Origin: CBDFNN01 sp965250215
GTDB taxonomy: Bacteria; Bacteroidota; Rhodothermia; Rhodothermales; DATKEJ01
Direction: 5' to 3'
Length of the DNA stretch: 64,000 nucleotides
Assembly: GCA_965250215.1 (NCBI GenBank)
Contig: CBDFNN010000004.1
Span: 1,178,001 to 1,242,000, forward strand
Both the position numbers and the translations under genes were made by a program. This document shows, piece after piece, positions 61,813-64,000 of the stretch. Numbering within the stretch: the first letter of the stretch is position 1; every line of letters begins with the position of its first letter. The notes under the pieces were generated by a model that had not been told where the DNA came from, made no database searches, and saw only the letters and a list, made by a program, of their open reading frames with translations.

Positions 61813-63024
61813 ATGAATTCCTCAGCCCGACTCGCCTTCATGATGTTCATCCAGTTCTTCGTCTGGGGGGCGTGGTATGCAACAGTCGGAAACTGGATGG
61901 CAGCCGAGGAACAGGCTGACGCCATCTATTTGGCTTATACGGTCGGACCTATCGCGGCGGTAATTTCGCCTTTTTTCCTCGGGATGATCGCAGATCGTTA
62001 TTTCGAGGCTCAAAAACTGCAGGGTGTGCTCGGGATTATTGGCGGCTTGGCCATGTATCAGGCGGCTTGCGTCGGCCCGCAAAATCTTAACTTGTTCATA
62101 TGGCTACTCTTGATCCACATGTTGTGCTACATGCCGACTGTTGGACTTTCCAGCGTCATCGCATTCAATCATCTAAAAGACTCCAAAAAGAGCTTTCCAA
62201 TCGTTCGTGCCTTTGGCTCCTTTGGTTGGATCGTTGCCAGTGTCATTGTCAGTCTCATTTTGCACGCTGACGAAACGGCTACGCCTCTCTTTTGGGCGGC
62301 CGGTGCGAGCGTTGTTTTTGGACTCTATTCTTTCACCTTACCCAGCACGCCTCCGCAGGCAAAAGGACAAGCGGTTTCTATTCGAAGTATTCTTGGTCTC
62401 AACGCACTCCGGACCTTGCACTCTCGTCGCTTCACGACCTTTCTGGTAACGATATTTCTTGTCGCGATTCCACTCACGGCTTACAACGTCTACATGCCGA
62501 TCTTTGTGAACGCTGCGGAGATCGCCGATCCAGCCTTCAAACTTTCATTGGGGACCTTGTCGGAGCTCGTCGTGATGCTGGCTATACCAATTGTGTTCGC
62601 CAAGCTCGGGTTCAAATGGATGTATGTAATTGGCTTGAGTGCCTGGATATTGCGCTTTCTGTTTGTTTTCGGAGCATCCACGGGATCTACATTTGTTTTG
62701 GTAATGGCAGCCATTTTGATTCATGGTCTTTGTTTCGATTTCACCTTGATCGCAGGGCAGATGTTTGTCGATCAGGAATCGCCGGACGAACTCAAAGGAC
62801 AGGCACAAGGACTGATGATCATGGCAAGTATGGGTCTAGGTGCTTTGGTTGGTGCGCCCCTGTCGAATCAACTATTTGGTGGGACCTTGAAGGGAGAACT
62901 TACTCCGCTATCCGGCTGGACAGATTTTTGGCTAATCCCGATTATTTATTGCTTCGTGATGGTCATTGTATTTCTGGTGTCATTTGGACCAGGGAAGAGA
63001 GGGGCTAAGGGGCTAGGGAGCTGA
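61813..63024 (+). CDS. MFS transporter, nucleoside-permease (NupG/XapB)-like
   Basis: A 403-residue cytoplasmic-membrane protein with about 12 hydrophobic segments. The opening FMMFIQFFVWGAWYATVGNWM, then YTVGPIAAVISPFFLGMIADRYF, and FPIVRAFGSFGWIVASVIV match nucleoside:H+ symporters of the NupG family as I remember them. ELKGQAQGLMIMASMGLGALVG near the C-terminus is also typical. The substrate is therefore probably a nucleoside, though sugar relatives exist. The terminal residues (FGPGKRGAKGLGS) are encoded by the first units of a G-rich repeat tract, so the original C-terminus may have been altered. The start lies directly behind an octamer array. Confidence 0.85.
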   Translation: MNSSARLAFMMFIQFFVWGAWYATVGNWMAAEEQADAIYLAYTVGPIAAVISPFFLGMIADRYFEAQKLQGVLGIIGGLAMYQAACVGPQNLNLFIWLLLIHMLCYMPTVGLSSVIAFNHLKDSKKSFPIVRAFGSFGWIVASVIVSLILHADETATPLFWAAGASVVFGLYSFTLPSTPPQAKGQAVSIRSILGLNALRTLHSRRFTTFLVTIFLVAIPLTAYNVYMPIFVNAAEIADPAFKLSLGTLSELVVMLAIPIVFAKLGFKWMYVIGLSAWILRFLFVFGASTGSTFVLVMAAILIHGLCFDFTLIAGQMFVDQESPDELKGQAQGLMIMASMGLGALVGAPLSNQLFGGTLKGELTPLSGWTDFWLIPIIYCFVMVIVFLVSFGPGKRGAKGLGS

Positions 63025-63107
63025 GGGGCTGGGAAAGGAGTGAGGAGCTTTAAGAAGTGAGGTGTGGGGAGTGAGGGGTGAAGTTAGGGAGCTTAGTAGC
63101 GTACAAA
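63001..63107. repeat. G-rich degenerate heptamer tract overlapping the 3' end of the MFS gene
   Basis: The stretch can be divided into 7-nt units such as ctaaggg, gctaggg, gtgagga, gaagtga, ggtgtgg, ggagtga and ggggtga. Several resemble the reverse complement of units at 5935-5962 (ggtgggg, agtgagc). Register is less strict than in the other arrays. Confidence 0.5.
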
Positions 63108-63183
63108 GGGTGTTTTTGTTGAAACTGACCCTCAGATGAAAAGGTATGCTTGAATATCTTTTGTCAGGAGGTCCTTGGATGAT

Positions 63184-63232
63184 AATGACCAAGTACCAAA
63201 GACTAAGGACCAATGACCAAAAACCAATGACC
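63184..63232. repeat. Heptamer array (AANNACC) at the branched-chain aminotransferase start
   Basis: Seven consecutive units: aatgacc, aagtacc, aaagact, aaggacc, aatgacc, aaaaacc, aatgacc. The last unit supplies the ATG (63227) of the following gene. Confidence 0.85.
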
Positions 63233-64000
63233 ATTTCGATTCTTCCTCTCGACCCCAACCAAGAAAAGGAAATTTCTACAGATCTAGGATTTGGTGGATC
63301 ATTTTCCAATAGAATGTTTCAGCAAAGCTATTCTGAAGAGCGAGGATGGCATGATGCAATGATCAAACCCTACGGGCCATTTTCCCTAGATCCGGCCTCG
63401 GCTGTTCTTCACTATGGGCAGGAGATTTTCGAAGGAACCAAAGCCTATCTAACACCGGAAGGAAAGATCAATCTTTTCCGTCCGATGAAGAACATGGAGC
63501 GTTTCAACATCTCAGCTGAACGAATGGCGATGCCAAAGGTCGATGTCGATTTTCATTTAGAGGCAATCAAGTCACTAGTTAGCCTTGAATCAGAATGGGT
63601 GCCTAGCCAACCTGGTACAGCGCTATATATAAGACCATTCATGTTCGCCTCAAGGGCTACACTCGGCGTGCACGCCAGTGACAAGTATATTCATGCGGTT
63701 ATCGTTGGTCCGGTCGGTTCCTATTTTAAGAACGGATTCAACACGGTCGGTGTCTTGATCTCCGATAAGTATAGAAGAGCTTGTAAAGGAGGAACAGGAT
63801 TCGCCAAGACGGGCGGTAACTATGCGGCAAGTCTTATGGTAGGTGCACAGGCAACGAAGCAAGGCTACCAACAGGTTTTGTGGCTGGACTCAAAAGAAGG
63901 GAAGTACATGGAAGAGGTTGGAGCCATGAATATGTGGATTGTCTACGAGGGGAAGAAACTCGTGACTCCTCCGCTTTCCGATAGCATTCTCCAAGGTGTC
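63227..64000 (+). CDS. ilvE: Branched-chain amino acid aminotransferase (5' part, runs off the window)
   Basis: PLP-dependent fold-type IV enzyme interconverting leucine, isoleucine and valine with their 2-oxo acids. The 258 visible residues start MTISILPLDPNQEKEIS and include LHYGQEIFEGTKAY, INLFRPMKNMERFN, ALYIRPFMFASR and the cofactor lysine in GGTGFAKTGGNYAASLMVG, followed by VLWLDSKEGKYMEEVGAMN, all typical of the longer BCAT2-like subgroup. The frame is still open at the window edge. The ATG is the last unit of a heptamer array and no Shine-Dalgarno-like sequence precedes it. An upstream ATG at 63213 is out of frame and stops after five codons. Confidence 0.92.
   Translation, partial: MTISILPLDPNQEKEISTDLGFGGSFSNRMFQQSYSEERGWHDAMIKPYGPFSLDPASAVLHYGQEIFEGTKAYLTPEGKINLFRPMKNMERFNISAERMAMPKVDVDFHLEAIKSLVSLESEWVPSQPGTALYIRPFMFASRATLGVHASDKYIHAVIVGPVGSYFKNGFNTVGVLISDKYRRACKGGTGFAKTGGNYAASLMVGAQATKQGYQQVLWLDSKEGKYMEEVGAMNMWIVYEGKKLVTPPLSDSILQGV

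Noticed and set aside
62292..63008. 238-codon plus-strand open frame within the MFS gene
   Set aside because: It lies wholly inside a well-supported transporter gene in another frame, with shadow-like composition.

Overview
The window looks like a chromosomal segment of a free-living, probably marine, Gram-negative member of the Bacteroidota/Rhodothermota side of the FCB group. Evidence: several exported proteins end in type IX secretion (T9SS) C-terminal sorting domains, there is a PorV-family protein, a TonB-dependent receptor with an N-terminal carboxypeptidase-like domain, FG-GAP/ASPIC-UnbV lipoproteins, Na+-coupled symporters and phosphonate catabolism. A Rhodothermia/Balneolia-like affiliation is my best guess; no rRNA or tRNA was found to test it.

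Layout. (1) 61-5832: a secreted purple-acid-phosphatase-like enzyme with a T9SS tail, an alpha-galactosidase-like hydrolase and a beta-lactamase-fold serine hydrolase. (2) 5983-18716, all on the minus strand: one long co-directional run that reads in transcription order as phosphonoacetate hydrolase, phosphonoacetaldehyde dehydrogenase, 2-aminoethylphosphonate (AEP) transaminase, a secreted LamG-phosphatase, a class III PLP enzyme, an ethanolamine-permease-like APC transporter, a glutamine-synthetase-like ligase, an aldehyde dehydrogenase and an Fe-dependent alcohol dehydrogenase. Divergent from it is a LacI regulator (18892) followed by a taurine/AEP-type class III aminotransferase (19937). 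An 18-bp perfect palindrome lies between the divergent starts. The set reads as joint use of aminoethylphosphonate and ethanolamine. A two-subunit Na+ symporter follows (21380-23375). (3) 24258-43467: a large surface/electron-transfer block. It holds four FG-GAP/UnbV lipoproteins (one a giant TPR fusion), a TonB-dependent receptor, a T9SS-exported fibronectin-type protein, PorV, a TPR lipoprotein and a seven-heme cytochrome c with TPRs. (4) 43437-50408: Na+ symporter (large and small subunits), RidA, M19 dipeptidase and S41 protease on the minus strand, then a ChbG/YdjC-like deacetylase. (5) 50446-61622: a second copy of the T9SS fibronectin-type protein with a remnant of porV behind it, two Gfo/Idh oxidoreductases, another T9SS protein flanked by an 84-bp direct repeat belonging to a broken oxidoreductase copy, a lipoprotein, and a third, LRR-fused paralogue carrying a heme-binding CVGCH motif. 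(6) 61813-64000: an MFS nucleoside-type transporter and the 5' part of a branched-chain aminotransferase.

The most unusual observation is a family of degenerate short tandem arrays of strictly 7-nt or 8-nt period. They can be followed in fixed register for up to about 30 units, and they lie against the start codons of at least six genes (symporter subunits, M19 dipeptidase, Gfo/Idh, MFS, branched-chain aminotransferase). One array is inserted in frame inside a coding sequence and another may form the 3' end of the MFS gene. I know of no described function for such arrays in this group. The nearest precedent I know is the heptanucleotide STRR repeats of cyanobacteria.
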